This document shows, piece after piece, positions 45,665 to 55,923 of a DNA stretch of 64,000 nucleotides; the first letter of the stretch is position 1, and each line of letters starts with the position of its first letter. This DNA comes from JAOPZW01 sp963788935 (GTDB lineage: Bacteria; Actinomycetota; Thermoleophilia; Solirubrobacterales; Solirubrobacteraceae): positions 159,249 to 223,248 of the forward strand of contig CAWBIM010000012.1 in the NCBI GenBank assembly GCA_963788935.1, in the 5' to 3' direction. Under the pieces are notes generated by a model that made no database searches, had not been told where the DNA came from, and worked only from the letters and a program-made list of their open reading frames with translations. A program made the position numbers and the translations under genes.

Positions 45665-48061
45665 ATGAGCCCTGCGCCCGACCGGCGTCGCGCCTCCCGT
45701 TCGCTCGGGTGGTTCTACCTGTGCGCGCCCGTGATGGCCGAGCTCTGGCTCGTGTTCCAGGCCCAGGCGCCCGCGCACGTCCCGGCCCTCCTGGCGATGT
45801 GCGCGCTGGCCCACGTCCTCGGCCTCGCGCTCGTCCGCGGCGTCGCCGACGACGTCCCGCCCGCCGTGCTCAAGGGCCTGCTCGCCCTCTCCACCGTCTT
45901 CGTCGCCGCGCTGTGCTTCGTCAGCGACTCGACCGGCAACGGCTTCGCCTACCTGTTCCTGTGGGCCACGCCGTACGCGTTCGTCTTCGGCCTGCGTCAC
46001 GCCGTCCTCCAGGGCGCGTTCGCCGGCCTGCTGCTCGTCGGCGTGCACGACTTCGTCGACCCCGACCCGATCGTCGGCGCCCACCTCGACGAGTGGCTCA
46101 TCCCGATCGCGACGCTCGTCGTCGTCGGCGCGATGGTGCACCGCCTCACGAGCGAGCTGCGCACCGCCGACGGCGAGCGCCTGCGCATCGAGCACGAGCG
46201 CGCCGAGCTCGAGTCCGGCCGCGCCGCCTCCGAGGCCGAGCGCGCCAAGCGCGAGGCCGCGATGGGCAGCCTCGGCCGCATGGCCCTGCGCGTCCCGGAC
46301 CGCCAGGCGCTGCTCGACGAGGCCGTCGCGCTCGTCACCGGGACCCTCGACGTCGCCGACTGCGCGATCGTCGAGCTCGTCGAGGGCGGCGGCCGCGTCC
46401 GCCTCGCCGCCGGCACCGGCGCGGGCGTCGACCCCGACGCCGACCCCGAGGACCTGCCCGCCGCGGACCGCCTGCTGACCGGCTGGGTCGTCGCCGGCGA
46501 CAAGCCCGTCAACGTCTGGGAGTGGGCCAGCGAGCGCCGCTTCGACGGCGGCGTGCTGCGCGAGCGCGGCGTCCGCAGCACCGCCGCGGCCGCGATCCGC
46601 GGGCGCACCGGCGCCTTCGGGACCATCGTCGTCCACGCGCCGCGCATCGGCACGTTCAGCAAGGACGACGCGCACTGGCTGCAGTCGATGGCCGACCTCC
46701 TCGCCTCCGCGCTCGACCGCGACGAGAGCGAGGCCCGCGTCCGCCACCAGTCGCTCCACGACGCGCTGACCGGCCTGCCGAACCGCTCGCTCTTCTACGA
46801 CCGCATCGGCCAGGCGTTCGCCCGCTCGCAGCGCTCGGAGACCCACGTCGCGGTGCTGCTGCTCGACGTCGACCAGTTCAAGACGATCAACGACTCGCTC
46901 GGCCACGAGGCCGGCGACGAGCTGCTGATCGCGCTCAGCGGCCGCCTGCAGCACGTCATCCGCGGCGCGGACACCGTCGCCCGGCTCGGCGGCGACGAGT
47001 TCGTCGTCTGCTGCGAGGTCGAGTCCGAGGCCGAGGCGATCGCCGTCGCCGAGCGCATCGCCGACGCCTGGGAGCGCCCGATCCCGGTCGGCACCGGCGG
47101 CGAGATCTTCGTGTCGGCGAGCATCGGCATCACGATCGCGACCCGCCCGCAGAGCGCCGAGACGATGCTCCGCGAGGCCGACGCCGCGATGTACCGCGCG
47201 AAGGAGCTCGGCCGCGGCCGCTACGAGCTGTTCGACGAGGAGATGCGCCGCCACGCCTTCTCGCGCCTGCGGACCGAGAGCGACCTGCGCCGCGCCGTCG
47301 AGCGCGAGCAGTTCCGCGTCCACTACCAGCCGATCTTCGACGTCGCCGAGCAGCGCCTGCTCGGGGTCGAGGCGCTCGTGCGCTGGCACCGCCCGGGCAA
47401 CGGGATCGTCGGCCCCGCCGAGTTCATCGGCCTCACCGAGGAGACCGGCCTCATCGCCCCGCTCGGTCGCTGGGTGCTCGAGCGGGCCACGGCGCAGGTC
47501 GCCGAGTGGCGCGAGCGCTACCCGCACGCCGCCGCGCTCGGGGTGACCGTCAACGTCTCCGGCCGCCAGCTCGCCCGCCCCGAGTTCCTCGACGAGGTCG
47601 AGGCCGCGCTCAGCCGCTGTGGCCTGCCGCCCGAGAGCCTGGGCCTCGAGATCACCGAGAGCCTGCTGATGAACGACGTCTCCTCGCCGCGCTCGACGCT
47701 CGAGGCGCTCCGCGCCCGCGGCGTGCGCGTCCTGCTCGACGACTTCGGCACCGGCTACTCGTCGCTCTCGCGCCTGAAGGGCCTGCCGGTCGACGCGATC
47801 AAGGTCGACCGCTCGTTCGTCGACGGCCTCGCCGCCGAGGACGAGGACACCGCGATCGTGTCGGCGATCGTCGACATCGCGAGCAGCCTCGGCCTGAGCG
47901 CGATCGCCGAGGGCGTCGAGACCCGCGCGCAGCTCGACGCGCTCCACGAGCTCGGGTGCGACGGCGCGCAGGGCTACCTCTTCGCCGCGCCGATGTCCGC
48001 CGACGAGTTCGAGGGCCTCCTCGCCGCCGGCGCCGCGCCGCAGCTCAACGCGGCCGCCTGA
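45665..48061 (+). CDS. Membrane GAF-GGDEF-EAL c-di-GMP enzyme
   Basis: This 798-residue protein begins with several membrane helices (about 15-165), then a coiled coil and a GAF-like domain (about 205-345). The GGDEF domain follows with an intact active site, GGDEF at 442-446. The EAL domain has E569-A570-L571, EITES and DDFGTGYSSLSRL, all consistent with an active phosphodiesterase. It could both make and break c-di-GMP, with the GAF domain sensing a signal. GTG 45647 is an alternative start. It lies beside tRNA-Leu and is followed by a DUF167 gene. Confidence 0.93.
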   Translation: MSPAPDRRRASRSLGWFYLCAPVMAELWLVFQAQAPAHVPALLAMCALAHVLGLALVRGVADDVPPAVLKGLLALSTVFVAALCFVSDSTGNGFAYLFLWATPYAFVFGLRHAVLQGAFAGLLLVGVHDFVDPDPIVGAHLDEWLIPIATLVVVGAMVHRLTSELRTADGERLRIEHERAELESGRAASEAERAKREAAMGSLGRMALRVPDRQALLDEAVALVTGTLDVADCAIVELVEGGGRVRLAAGTGAGVDPDADPEDLPAADRLLTGWVVAGDKPVNVWEWASERRFDGGVLRERGVRSTAAAAIRGRTGAFGTIVVHAPRIGTFSKDDAHWLQSMADLLASALDRDESEARVRHQSLHDALTGLPNRSLFYDRIGQAFARSQRSETHVAVLLLDVDQFKTINDSLGHEAGDELLIALSGRLQHVIRGADTVARLGGDEFVVCCEVESEAEAIAVAERIADAWERPIPVGTGGEIFVSASIGITIATRPQSAETMLREADAAMYRAKELGRGRYELFDEEMRRHAFSRLRTESDLRRAVEREQFRVHYQPIFDVAEQRLLGVEALVRWHRPGNGIVGPAEFIGLTEETGLIAPLGRWVLERATAQVAEWRERYPHAAALGVTVNVSGRQLARPEFLDEVEAALSRCGLPPESLGLEITESLLMNDVSSPRSTLEALRARGVRVLLDDFGTGYSSLSRLKGLPVDAIKVDRSFVDGLAAEDEDTAIVSAIVDIASSLGLSAIAEGVETRAQLDALHELGCDGAQGYLFAAPMSADEFEGLLAAGAAPQLNAAA

Positions 48062-48087
48062 CCGGCCGTCTGCGAGCATCGGGCGCC

Positions 48088-48384
48088 GTGCCGGCGCCGC
48101 CCACGACGCTCCTGCGCATCCGCCTGACCCCGCGCGCGGCGCACGAGCGCATCACGCCCGGGCCGGACGGCGGCTACCTCGCGCACGTGACCGCGCCGCC
48201 GGTCGACGGCGCCGCCAACGACGCGCTCCGCCGCCTCGTCGCGCGGGCGGCCGGGGTCGCCCCGTCGCGCGTCAGCGTGGTGCGCGGGCAGCGCGGCCGG
48301 GCGAAGGTCGTGCGGGTCGAGGGGGCCGACGAGGCCGCCGTGCGCGCGGCGATCGCCGCAAGTTTCCCGCCGCGCGGCCGTTAG
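48088..48384 (+). CDS. DUF167/YggU family protein
   Basis: This 98-residue protein has the DUF167 fold: LLRIRLTPRAAHERI, the conserved VTAPPVDGAANDALRRLVA and VVRGQRGRAKVVRVEG. The family is widespread and of unknown function. The GTG at 48088 begins 27 bases after the GGDEF-EAL stop. Its stop codon is directly followed by an inverted repeat and then by the mce operon. Confidence 0.88.
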   Translation: MPAPPTTLLRIRLTPRAAHERITPGPDGGYLAHVTAPPVDGAANDALRRLVARAAGVAPSRVSVVRGQRGRAKVVRVEGADEAAVRAAIAASFPPRGR

Positions 48385-48407
48385 TGGCCCTCATACCAGA
48401 GGGTCCA
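48385..48407. promoter_or_regulatory. Inverted repeat before the mce operon
   Basis: TGG-CCCTC-ATACCA-GAGGG-T-CCA folds into an eight-pair hairpin with a bulged T. It lies between the DUF167 stop and the AGGAGGGG ribosome site of the first mce gene, so it could be a terminator for one unit or an operator for the next. Confidence 0.4.
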
Positions 48408-48427
48408 GCAGGAGGGGACATCGGTCC

Positions 48428-49807
48428 TTGCGCCGGTCGTTCGTGGTCGGAAGAGTGCTCGTCGTCGCCGCGGTCCTCGCGGCGATCGCCGTCGTGGGGA
48501 CGGTGCTGCTGAACCCCGGCGGCCCGGACTACATCGTGCGGGCGCGCTTCGCCAACGCCGCCCAGCTGGTCAAGGGAAATCTGGTGCAGGTCGCGGGGGT
48601 GCGGGTCGGCTCGATCAGCCGGATCTCGCTCACCGAGGACGGCCAGGCCGAGGTCGCGATGAAGATCGACGACGACGCCTACCGGCCGCTGCGCCGCGGG
48701 ACCCGCGCGATCATCCGCCAGGCGTCGCTGTCGGGGGTCGCGAACCGCTACGTCGACCTGCAGCTCCCGCCGGGCGACCGGACCGCGACGATCCCCGACC
48801 GGGGCGTGATCGGCCAGGGCGAGACGACGACGGCGGTCGACCTCGACCAGCTCTTCAACACGTTCGACCCGAAGACGCGCTCGGCCCTCAGCGGCCTGAT
48901 CCGCGGCGAGAACGAGATCTACGCGGGCCGCGGCAAGCAGGCCGGCGCGGGCTGGGCGTACCTCAACCCGGCGCTTGCGGCCTCCGACCGGCTGTTCCAG
49001 GAGGTCAACGTCGACACGCCGCTCCTGCAGCGGTTCGTCGGCGCGAGCGCGACGCTCGTCGACAACGTCGCGCAGCGCCGCACGCAGCTCGCCGGGCTCG
49101 TCGACCACCTCTCGACGACGACCGGGGCCCTCGGGCGCCAGAGCGACGCGCTCGGCCGCGGGATCGGGCAGCTGCCCGACTTCATGCGCCGGGCGAACAC
49201 GACGTTCGTCAACCTCCGCGCGACGCTCGACGACGCCGCGCCGCTCGTCGAGGAGTCGAAGCCGGTCGCGAAGAAGCTGCGCCCCTTCTTCGCCGAGCTG
49301 CGCCCGCTCGTGCGCGACGCGCGGCCGACGCTGCGCGACCTGTCGCAGACGATCCACGCGCCCGGCGAGGACGACGACCTCATCGAGCTGACCCGCGCGG
49401 CCGAGCCGCTGCGCGACATCGCCGTCAGCACCGCGCCGCGCGACGGCGCGGTCCGCGAGGGGGCGTTCCCGGCGACCACGAAGGCGCTCGCGCAGGCGAC
49501 GCCCGAGCTCGCGACCGCCCGCCCGTACGCGCCCGACCTCACGGGCTGGTTCGACGACTTCAGCCACTCCGGGCTCTACGACGCGCTCGGCGGGGCGAGC
49601 CGGGCAGGCCTGTACGTGAACCTGTTCGCGAACGTCGACGGCGTCCTCAAGCCGCTGCTCGACGCGACGACGGCTTCCAAGGCGCTCGGCCAGGGCCTGA
49701 GCACCGGCCAGCGCTGGCGCTGCCCCGGCGCGGCCGAGCGCGGGGCGATCTTCAAGCCGGCGCCCGACTTCCCGTGCGACGCTTCCCAGGGGCCGCTCGG
49801 CAAGTGA
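48428..49807 (+). CDS. MlaD/Mce-family protein, first of six
   Basis: This 459-residue protein has an N-terminal membrane anchor (about 9-27, VLVVAAVLAAIAVVGTVLL) and an MlaD domain (about 35-110) with the hallmark KGNLVQVAGVRVGSISRI. A long helical region follows. Mce proteins form hexameric tubes that carry lipids or sterols between membrane and cell wall or outer layer, driven by a YrbE/MlaE ABC permease. It is the first of six such genes here. The start is TTG, with AGGAGGGG about ten bases upstream. The next gene overlaps by 4 bases. Confidence 0.9.
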   Translation: MRRSFVVGRVLVVAAVLAAIAVVGTVLLNPGGPDYIVRARFANAAQLVKGNLVQVAGVRVGSISRISLTEDGQAEVAMKIDDDAYRPLRRGTRAIIRQASLSGVANRYVDLQLPPGDRTATIPDRGVIGQGETTTAVDLDQLFNTFDPKTRSALSGLIRGENEIYAGRGKQAGAGWAYLNPALAASDRLFQEVNVDTPLLQRFVGASATLVDNVAQRRTQLAGLVDHLSTTTGALGRQSDALGRGIGQLPDFMRRANTTFVNLRATLDDAAPLVEESKPVAKKLRPFFAELRPLVRDARPTLRDLSQTIHAPGEDDDLIELTRAAEPLRDIAVSTAPRDGAVREGAFPATTKALAQATPELATARPYAPDLTGWFDDFSHSGLYDALGGASRAGLYVNLFANVDGVLKPLLDATTASKALGQGLSTGQRWRCPGAAERGAIFKPAPDFPCDASQGPLGK

Positions 49808-51492
49808 GGCGCGCGCTGGTCATCCTCGCCCTCGTCGGGGGCCTGAGCGCGTACGTGATCCTCACGGGCGGATTCGACGACGCGAAGCAGAACGCCTACG
49901 AGGTCGAGCTCGACAACGCGTTCGGCCTCATCCAGGGCGGCGACCTCAAGGTCGCGGGCGTGCGCGCCGGGAAGATCACGAGCATCCGGCTCGACAAGCG
50001 CACGAAGCATGCGCTCGTCGGCTTCCGCATCGACAAGCGCGGCTTCGGCTCGCTGCGCCGCGACGTGCACTGCGAGTCGCGCCCGCAGTCGCTGATCGGC
50101 GAGTACTTCCTCGACTGCCTCCCGGGCACGGCGCGCCAGGCGCTGAAGCCCGGCGCGCGGATCCCCGTCGCGCAGACGTCCTCGACGATCGCGCCCGACC
50201 TCGTCAACGACATCCTGCGCGAGCCCCAGCGCGAGCGCCTGCGGATCATCGTGTCCGAGCTCGGCGCGGGCGTGGCCGGCCGCGGGCCCGAGCTCAACGC
50301 CGCGATCCGCCGGGCGAGCCCGGCGCTGCGCGAGACCGACCGCGTCCTGAAGCTCCTGGGCGAGCAGAACACGACGCTCGCGAACCTCGCCGTCAACGCG
50401 GACACCGTCGTCGGCGACCTCGCCGCCAACCGCAAGGACGTCGGGCGCTTCGTCGACGAGGCGGGCGCCACGGCGCGGGCCTCGGCCGAGCGCCGGCCGC
50501 AGATCGCCGCGGGCCTGCAGAAGCTCCCCGGCTTCCTCGAACAGCTCGAGCCGACCATGAAGTCGCTCGGTGAGGTCGCCGACAAGCAGACGCCCGCGCT
50601 CCAGGACCTCGACGCGTCGGCGCAACGGGTCACGAGCTTCCTCGACGAGCTCGGGCCGTTCGCCGCGGCGTCGCGGCCGGCGATCCGCTCGCTGGGCCAG
50701 GCGTCGATCACCGGCGACCGCGCCGTGAAGGCCGCGGCCCCGTCGGTGAAGCTGCTCGACGGCGTCGCGCGGGGCACGCCCGAGGTGGCCAAGGACCTCT
50801 CGCTCGTGCTCGGGCACCTCGACGACCGCGGCAACGCGGTGGAGAAGGACCCGCGCAGCCCGGGCGGCCAGGGCTACACGGGCTTCGAGGCGCTGCTGCA
50901 GTACGTCTACGACCAGACGACGTCGACCGCGACGTACGACGCGAACAGCCACATCTTCAAGATCGCCCTGTTCGCGAGCAAGTGCGGCAACTACGCCAAC
51001 GCGCAGTCGGTGAAGAACGACCCGTCGCTCATCCGCGACTGCAGCTCGTACCTCGGCCCGACGCAGCCGGGCATCACGACGCCGGACGCGACGCGCTTCG
51101 ACGAGCCCGACCCCGCCACCGCGCGCCGGGTCGCCGCGCGCCGCACCGACCGGACGCCGCCGCCCGCCCCGGCCCCGCCCGCCCCCGCGGCCCCGAGCGC
51201 GCCCGCCCCGCAGCCGCCCGCCAACGAGCCGGCGCCGGCCCCCCCGACGGTGCCGGGCGTCGGCGGCGCGGGCGGCGTGACGCCGCCGGGCGTCACCGTC
51301 CCGCCGGTCACGCCGCCCTCGACCCCCGCGCTGCCGCAGCTGCCGAACGTCCCGATCCCGTGCGTGCCGCCGCTGCAGCCGCCGGTCTGCACGCCGGCGG
51401 GCACGACGCCGCCGGCCGCCGCGGCGCCGGCTCAGTCGAGCAACGGCGCGCAGAGCTCCCAGCAGCTCCTCGACTACCTGCTCAAGCCATGA
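49804..51492 (+). CDS. MlaD/Mce-family protein, second of six, with Pro-rich tail
   Basis: At 562 residues this is the longest of the six. The membrane anchor is ALVILALVGGLSAYVIL and the MlaD domain carries NAFGLIQGGDLKVAGVRAGK. The helical region follows with cysteines in CGNYAN and RDCSSYLGP. The last 120 residues are a Pro/Ala-rich tail that could cross the cell wall. The GTG overlaps the previous stop (GTGA) and the stop overlaps the next ATG. Confidence 0.9.
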   Translation: MRRALVILALVGGLSAYVILTGGFDDAKQNAYEVELDNAFGLIQGGDLKVAGVRAGKITSIRLDKRTKHALVGFRIDKRGFGSLRRDVHCESRPQSLIGEYFLDCLPGTARQALKPGARIPVAQTSSTIAPDLVNDILREPQRERLRIIVSELGAGVAGRGPELNAAIRRASPALRETDRVLKLLGEQNTTLANLAVNADTVVGDLAANRKDVGRFVDEAGATARASAERRPQIAAGLQKLPGFLEQLEPTMKSLGEVADKQTPALQDLDASAQRVTSFLDELGPFAAASRPAIRSLGQASITGDRAVKAAAPSVKLLDGVARGTPEVAKDLSLVLGHLDDRGNAVEKDPRSPGGQGYTGFEALLQYVYDQTTSTATYDANSHIFKIALFASKCGNYANAQSVKNDPSLIRDCSSYLGPTQPGITTPDATRFDEPDPATARRVAARRTDRTPPPAPAPPAPAAPSAPAPQPPANEPAPAPPTVPGVGGAGGVTPPGVTVPPVTPPSTPALPQLPNVPIPCVPPLQPPVCTPAGTTPPAAAAPAQSSNGAQSSQQLLDYLLKP

Positions 51493-53078
51493 GCGCCGGC
51501 CGCCGCACGAACCGCGCCTCCGTCGTCGCGAGCCCCGTGCTCGTCGGCGCCGTCACCGTGCTCGTGGTCGTCGTCGCCGTGTTCCTCGCCTTCAACGCGA
51601 ACTCCGGCCTGCCGTTCGTGCCCACGACGCAGCTCAAGGTCGACCTCGCCAACGGCGCGAACCTCGTCCCGGGCAACGAGGTGCGCTCGGGCGGCTTCCG
51701 GGTCGGCGTCGTGTCGGCGATGGAGCCGGTGCGACTGCCGGGCGGCACGGTCGGGGCGCAGGTGACGTTGAAGCTCGACCGCAAGCTCGGCGCGATCCCG
51801 GCCGACTCGCAGGTCACGGTCCGCCCGCGTTCGGCGCTCGGCCTGAAGTACGTCGAGCTCGACCGCGGCCGCTCCGAGCGGACGCTGGCCGACGGGGCGA
51901 CGCTGCCGCGGCGCCAGACGCGCATCCCGGTCGAGCTCGACCAGGTGCTCGACATGTTCGACGCGCCGACGCGCCGCGCCGCGGGGGAGAACCTCGTCGG
52001 CTTCGGCGACGCCCTGAACGGCCGCGGCGCGGACATCAACGAGACGATCGGCCGGCTCCCGGAGCTCGAGGACCGCCTGACGTCGGTGATGGCGAACCTC
52101 GCCGACCCGCGGACGAACATCCAGGGCTTCTTCTCCGAGCTCGACGACGCCGCGCGCGTGGTGGCGCCGGTGTCGAAGACGAACGCGCGCCTGTTCACGA
52201 CGATGGCCGACACGTTCGGCGCGATCTCCGCCGACGAGCAGGCGCTGAAGGACACGATCGCCAAGGCACCGGGCACGCTCGACACCGGCACCCGCTCGCT
52301 GCGCGTCCAGCGCCCGTTCCTCGAGCACACCGCCGCGCTGTCGGCCGACCTCGGCGCGGCGGCGGTGGAGCTGCGCCGCGCGCTGCCGGACGCGAGCCGC
52401 GCGCTCGCCACCGCCACGCCCGTGCAGCGCCGCGTGCACGAGCTCAGCGAGCCGCTGCAGCAGGCCCTCGACGCCCTCGACGGGCTCGTCGAGGCGCCGA
52501 CCACGAACGGGTCGCTGCGCGGCCTGCAGGCGACGATCGGCACCGTCGCGCCCCAGATCCGCTTCCTCGGCCCGTACGTCACGGTCTGCAACGGCTGGAA
52601 CTGGTTCTGGACGCTCGCGGCCGAGCATCTGTCGGCGCCCGACGACACGGGCAGCTCGCAGCGCGCGCTGCTGAACACCGGCCTCGGGCTGCCGGGCAGC
52701 GACACGATCGGGACGATGGGCGCCAACGAGTTCGCCCACGGCCAGGGCGAGCTCCCCGGCACGGCGCGCGAGGACCTCCACGGCTCCTTCTACGGCCCGG
52801 CCGTCGACACCCGGGGCCGCGCGGACTGCGGCGCCGGCCAGACCGGCTACACGATGGCCGGCAACCCGTTCCGGGCGAAGGGCGTCCCGGGCGACCCGTA
52901 CCGCCGCGCGACGGTCGATCGCTTCCCCAACGACGGCCCGCTCGGCCCGACCTACAAGCAGCTCGATCGCAACGGCGAGGGCGTCGGCCTCGGCCCGGCG
53001 CAGGTGCCGGACGGCGAGACGTTCACCGCCGTCCCGGGCGGCCACGGCGTCGACGTCCCGAAGGGCGGCACCCCGTGA
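51489..53078 (+). CDS. MlaD/Mce-family protein, third of six
   Basis: The 529-residue product has an anchor (SPVLVGAVTVLVVVVAVFLA) and an MlaD domain with LANGANLVPGNEVRSGGFRV. The helical needle region runs to about 380. A C-terminal domain with paired cysteines follows (VTVCNGWNWFWTLAAE and GRADCGAGQTG). That C-terminal part differs from the sister proteins. Four-base overlaps on both sides keep translation coupled. Confidence 0.9.
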   Translation: MSAGRRTNRASVVASPVLVGAVTVLVVVVAVFLAFNANSGLPFVPTTQLKVDLANGANLVPGNEVRSGGFRVGVVSAMEPVRLPGGTVGAQVTLKLDRKLGAIPADSQVTVRPRSALGLKYVELDRGRSERTLADGATLPRRQTRIPVELDQVLDMFDAPTRRAAGENLVGFGDALNGRGADINETIGRLPELEDRLTSVMANLADPRTNIQGFFSELDDAARVVAPVSKTNARLFTTMADTFGAISADEQALKDTIAKAPGTLDTGTRSLRVQRPFLEHTAALSADLGAAAVELRRALPDASRALATATPVQRRVHELSEPLQQALDALDGLVEAPTTNGSLRGLQATIGTVAPQIRFLGPYVTVCNGWNWFWTLAAEHLSAPDDTGSSQRALLNTGLGLPGSDTIGTMGANEFAHGQGELPGTAREDLHGSFYGPAVDTRGRADCGAGQTGYTMAGNPFRAKGVPGDPYRRATVDRFPNDGPLGPTYKQLDRNGEGVGLGPAQVPDGETFTAVPGGHGVDVPKGGTP

Positions 53079-54613
53079 GCCGCGCCCGCCGTCGCCGCCG
53101 CAGCGGGCGGGCGAGCGCGTTCGGCGCCGGCGTCCTCACCCTGCTCGCGGCCGTCGTCGTGACCTTCTTCGGCTTCACGAAGGAGATCCCGTTCCGCCAC
53201 CACTACACGGTGTCGGCGGTCTTCCCCTCGGCGAACAACATCCGCACGAACGCGCCCGTCCGGATCGCCGGGGTCGACGTCGGCAAGGTCACGCGGATCG
53301 CCCACGCCGAGGACGGCGCCCAGGCCGCGGTCGTGACCATGCGGATCGAGCGCAAGGGCCTGCCGATCCACCGCGACGCGACGCTGAAGATCCGCCCGCG
53401 CATCTTCCTGGAGGGCAACTTCTTCGTCGACGTGCAGCCGGGCTCGGCCTCGGCGCCGCGCCTGCGCGACGGCGACCGGATCCCGCTCGCCCAGACGGCC
53501 GCGCCCGTCCAGCTCGACCAGGTGCTCTCGGCGCTGCAGGCGCCGACCCGCCGCGACCTGCAGGGCATCCTGAAGGAGCTCTCGACCGGCTTCGACCACG
53601 GCGGCGCCCGCGCGCTGAACCGCTCGATCCCGTTCTGGGCCCCGGCCTACCGCGACACGTCGATCGTCACCGACGCGCTGCAGGGCACCGAGGACCACGA
53701 CCTCTCGCGCTTCATCCGCGACGAGGGCCAGGTCGCCCAGACGCTCGACGGCCACGTCACCCAGCTCAAGGCGCTCATCGTCGACTTCGACACGACCGCG
53801 GCGACGCTCGCCGCCCACGACCGCGAGCTGTCCGCCGCGGTGGCCGAGCTGCCGCGGACGCTCGGCGCCGCCGAGCCCGCGCTGCGCACGCTGAACGCCG
53901 CCTTCCCGCCGGTGCGCCGCCTGATCCGCGACGCCCGCCCGGCCGTCCGCTCGACGGATCCGACGCTCGACGCGGCCGTCCCGCTCGTGCGGCAGGTCCG
54001 CGGCCTCGTGTCCGAGCCCGAGCTGCGCGGCCTCGCGCGCGACCTGCGCCCCGTCGTGCCCCCGCTGACGGCGCTCGAGAAGCGCACGGTGCCGCTGCTC
54101 GAGCAGGTCCGCTCGGCGTCGAGCTGTCAGAACGAGGTCGTCCTGCCCTGGAGCCACGACACGATCGCCGACAAGGCGTTCCCGGCCCAGGGCCCGGTCT
54201 ACGAGGAGGCCACGAAGCCGCTCCCCGGCCTCGCGGGCGAGAGCCGCTCGGGCGATGCGAACGGGCAGTGGTTCCGCGTGCTCGTGACGGCCCCGAAGAT
54301 CGCCTATCCGCTCGGCGCCGACCGCTTCCTCTTCGCCGGCAACCCGATCCAGGGCGTCAACCCGCCGGTGCCGCAGAACCACAAGCGCTCGCCGCTGCGG
54401 CCCGACGTGCCGTGCGAGACCCAGGCGCCGCCCGACCTGCGCACGATCCCGCAGAGCGGCCCGCAGGGCTTCCCGCTGCCGGCGCCGAGCCTCGACCAGC
54501 TCCAGCAGCCGCTCGAGGACGCGGTCGACGCGCTGCGCACCCAGATCCGCCAGCAGGGCCTCGACCTGAAGGTCTCGGACGTCCCCGCCAAGCTCCAGGA
54601 GCTGACCCGGTGA
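53075..54613 (+). CDS. MlaD/Mce-family protein, fourth of six
   Basis: This 512-residue protein begins with a very basic cytoplasmic stub (RARRRRRSGRA), then the anchor GVLTLLAAVVVTFFGF and an MlaD domain with ANNIRTNAPVRIAGVDVGKV. The long helical part has the repeated LxxL heptads common to Mce needles. C-terminal text resembles the other members of the operon (AYPLGADRFLFAGNPIQGVN). GTG start and stop both overlap neighbours by 4 bases. Confidence 0.9.
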   Translation: MSRARRRRRSGRASAFGAGVLTLLAAVVVTFFGFTKEIPFRHHYTVSAVFPSANNIRTNAPVRIAGVDVGKVTRIAHAEDGAQAAVVTMRIERKGLPIHRDATLKIRPRIFLEGNFFVDVQPGSASAPRLRDGDRIPLAQTAAPVQLDQVLSALQAPTRRDLQGILKELSTGFDHGGARALNRSIPFWAPAYRDTSIVTDALQGTEDHDLSRFIRDEGQVAQTLDGHVTQLKALIVDFDTTAATLAAHDRELSAAVAELPRTLGAAEPALRTLNAAFPPVRRLIRDARPAVRSTDPTLDAAVPLVRQVRGLVSEPELRGLARDLRPVVPPLTALEKRTVPLLEQVRSASSCQNEVVLPWSHDTIADKAFPAQGPVYEEATKPLPGLAGESRSGDANGQWFRVLVTAPKIAYPLGADRFLFAGNPIQGVNPPVPQNHKRSPLRPDVPCETQAPPDLRTIPQSGPQGFPLPAPSLDQLQQPLEDAVDALRTQIRQQGLDLKVSDVPAKLQELTR

Positions 54614-55923
54614 GGCGCGCGATCCGCGAGCACGCGCGCGACATCGCGGCGATCGTCGCCCTCGCCGCGCTCGCGACCGTCGTCGGCGGCTACGTGCTCG
54701 CCAACCAGCGCCTGCGGTTCCCGTGGGAGGGCGCGCCGTTCCGGATCAAGGCCGAGTTCGCCACGGCGCAGGCCGTCACGCCCGGCCAGGGCCAGACCGT
54801 CCGCATCTCGGGCGTGCGGGTCGGCGACATCACGAAGGTCGACCTGGAGGACGGCCGCGCCGTCGTCACGATGGACCTCGACCCGGGATACAAGGGCTTC
54901 ATCCACACCGACGCCGGCGCGCTCCTGCGGCCGAAGACCGGGCTCAAGGACATGTTCATCGAGCTCGACCCGGGCTCGGGCCGTGCGCCGCGGGCGAAGG
55001 CGGGCTGGACGGTGCCGATCCGCAACACGGCGCCGGACGTCAACCCCGACGAGATCTTCTCCGTCCTCGACGACGACACGCGCGACTACCTGAAGCTCCT
55101 GATCGGCGGCGCGGGCCAGGGCCTGCGCCGGCGCGGGGGCGACCTGCGCGACCTCTTCCGCCGCTACGAGCCCACGCACGCCGACCTCGAGCGCGTCAAC
55201 GGCGCCGTCGCCGAGCGCCACCGCAACCTGCGCCGGCTGGTGCACTCGCTCCGGCTGCTGAACGCCGAGCTCGCGGACAAGGACGACGACCTCGCCGCGC
55301 TCGTGGACTCCTCCTCGAAGGTGTTCCGGACGTTCGCCGCCGAGCAGCAGAACCTCGGCCGCGCCGTGGGCGACCTGCCCGGCACGCTCCGGCAGACGAC
55401 GGACACGCTGGGCAAGGTCGAGCGCTTCGCGCGCGTCCTGCGCCCGACGGCCGACGACCTGCGCCCGCCGCTGAAGGCGCTCGACCGGGCCAACGCGCAG
55501 GTCGAGCCGCTGGCCGAGGAGGCGACGCCGCTCGTCCGCGAGCAGGTCCGGCCGTTCGTGCGCGACGCCCGCCCGCTCGTGCGCGCGCTGAAGGCGCCGG
55601 CGACCGACCTCGCCGCCGCGACGCCCGACCTCACGAGCACGTTCACCGCGCTCAACCACTTCCTCAACCTCGCCGGCTACAACGAGCAGGGCCGCCAGGG
55701 GCCGTCCGTCGCCGGCCGCGACGAGGGCTACCTCTTCTGGCTGGCCTGGCTGCAGCACAACGGCGCGTCGCTGTTCTCGATGTCCGACGCCAACGGCCCC
55801 TTCCGCCCGGTGACGATCGGCGGGACGTGCAGCGTCCTCAAGGAGATCACGGGCGAGAACCCGCCCCTGAACCTCCTCTACCAGCCGGCGCTCCTCAACC
55901 AGCAGGTCTGCGGGAACGGCTAG
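54610..55923 (+). CDS. MlaD/Mce-family protein, fifth of six
   Basis: The shortest member, at 437 residues. The anchor is DIAAIVALAALATVVGGYVL; the MlaD domain has AVTPGQGQTVRISGVRVGDI and GLKDMFIELDPG. In mycobacterial operons the fifth Mce (MceE) is a lipoprotein; no lipobox is visible here, so the set differs from that plan. The C-terminus has two cysteines (GGTCSVLKE and QQVCGNG). It ends directly at the start codon of the sixth gene. Confidence 0.9.
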   Translation: MRRAIREHARDIAAIVALAALATVVGGYVLANQRLRFPWEGAPFRIKAEFATAQAVTPGQGQTVRISGVRVGDITKVDLEDGRAVVTMDLDPGYKGFIHTDAGALLRPKTGLKDMFIELDPGSGRAPRAKAGWTVPIRNTAPDVNPDEIFSVLDDDTRDYLKLLIGGAGQGLRRRGGDLRDLFRRYEPTHADLERVNGAVAERHRNLRRLVHSLRLLNAELADKDDDLAALVDSSSKVFRTFAAEQQNLGRAVGDLPGTLRQTTDTLGKVERFARVLRPTADDLRPPLKALDRANAQVEPLAEEATPLVREQVRPFVRDARPLVRALKAPATDLAAATPDLTSTFTALNHFLNLAGYNEQGRQGPSVAGRDEGYLFWLAWLQHNGASLFSMSDANGPFRPVTIGGTCSVLKEITGENPPLNLLYQPALLNQQVCGNG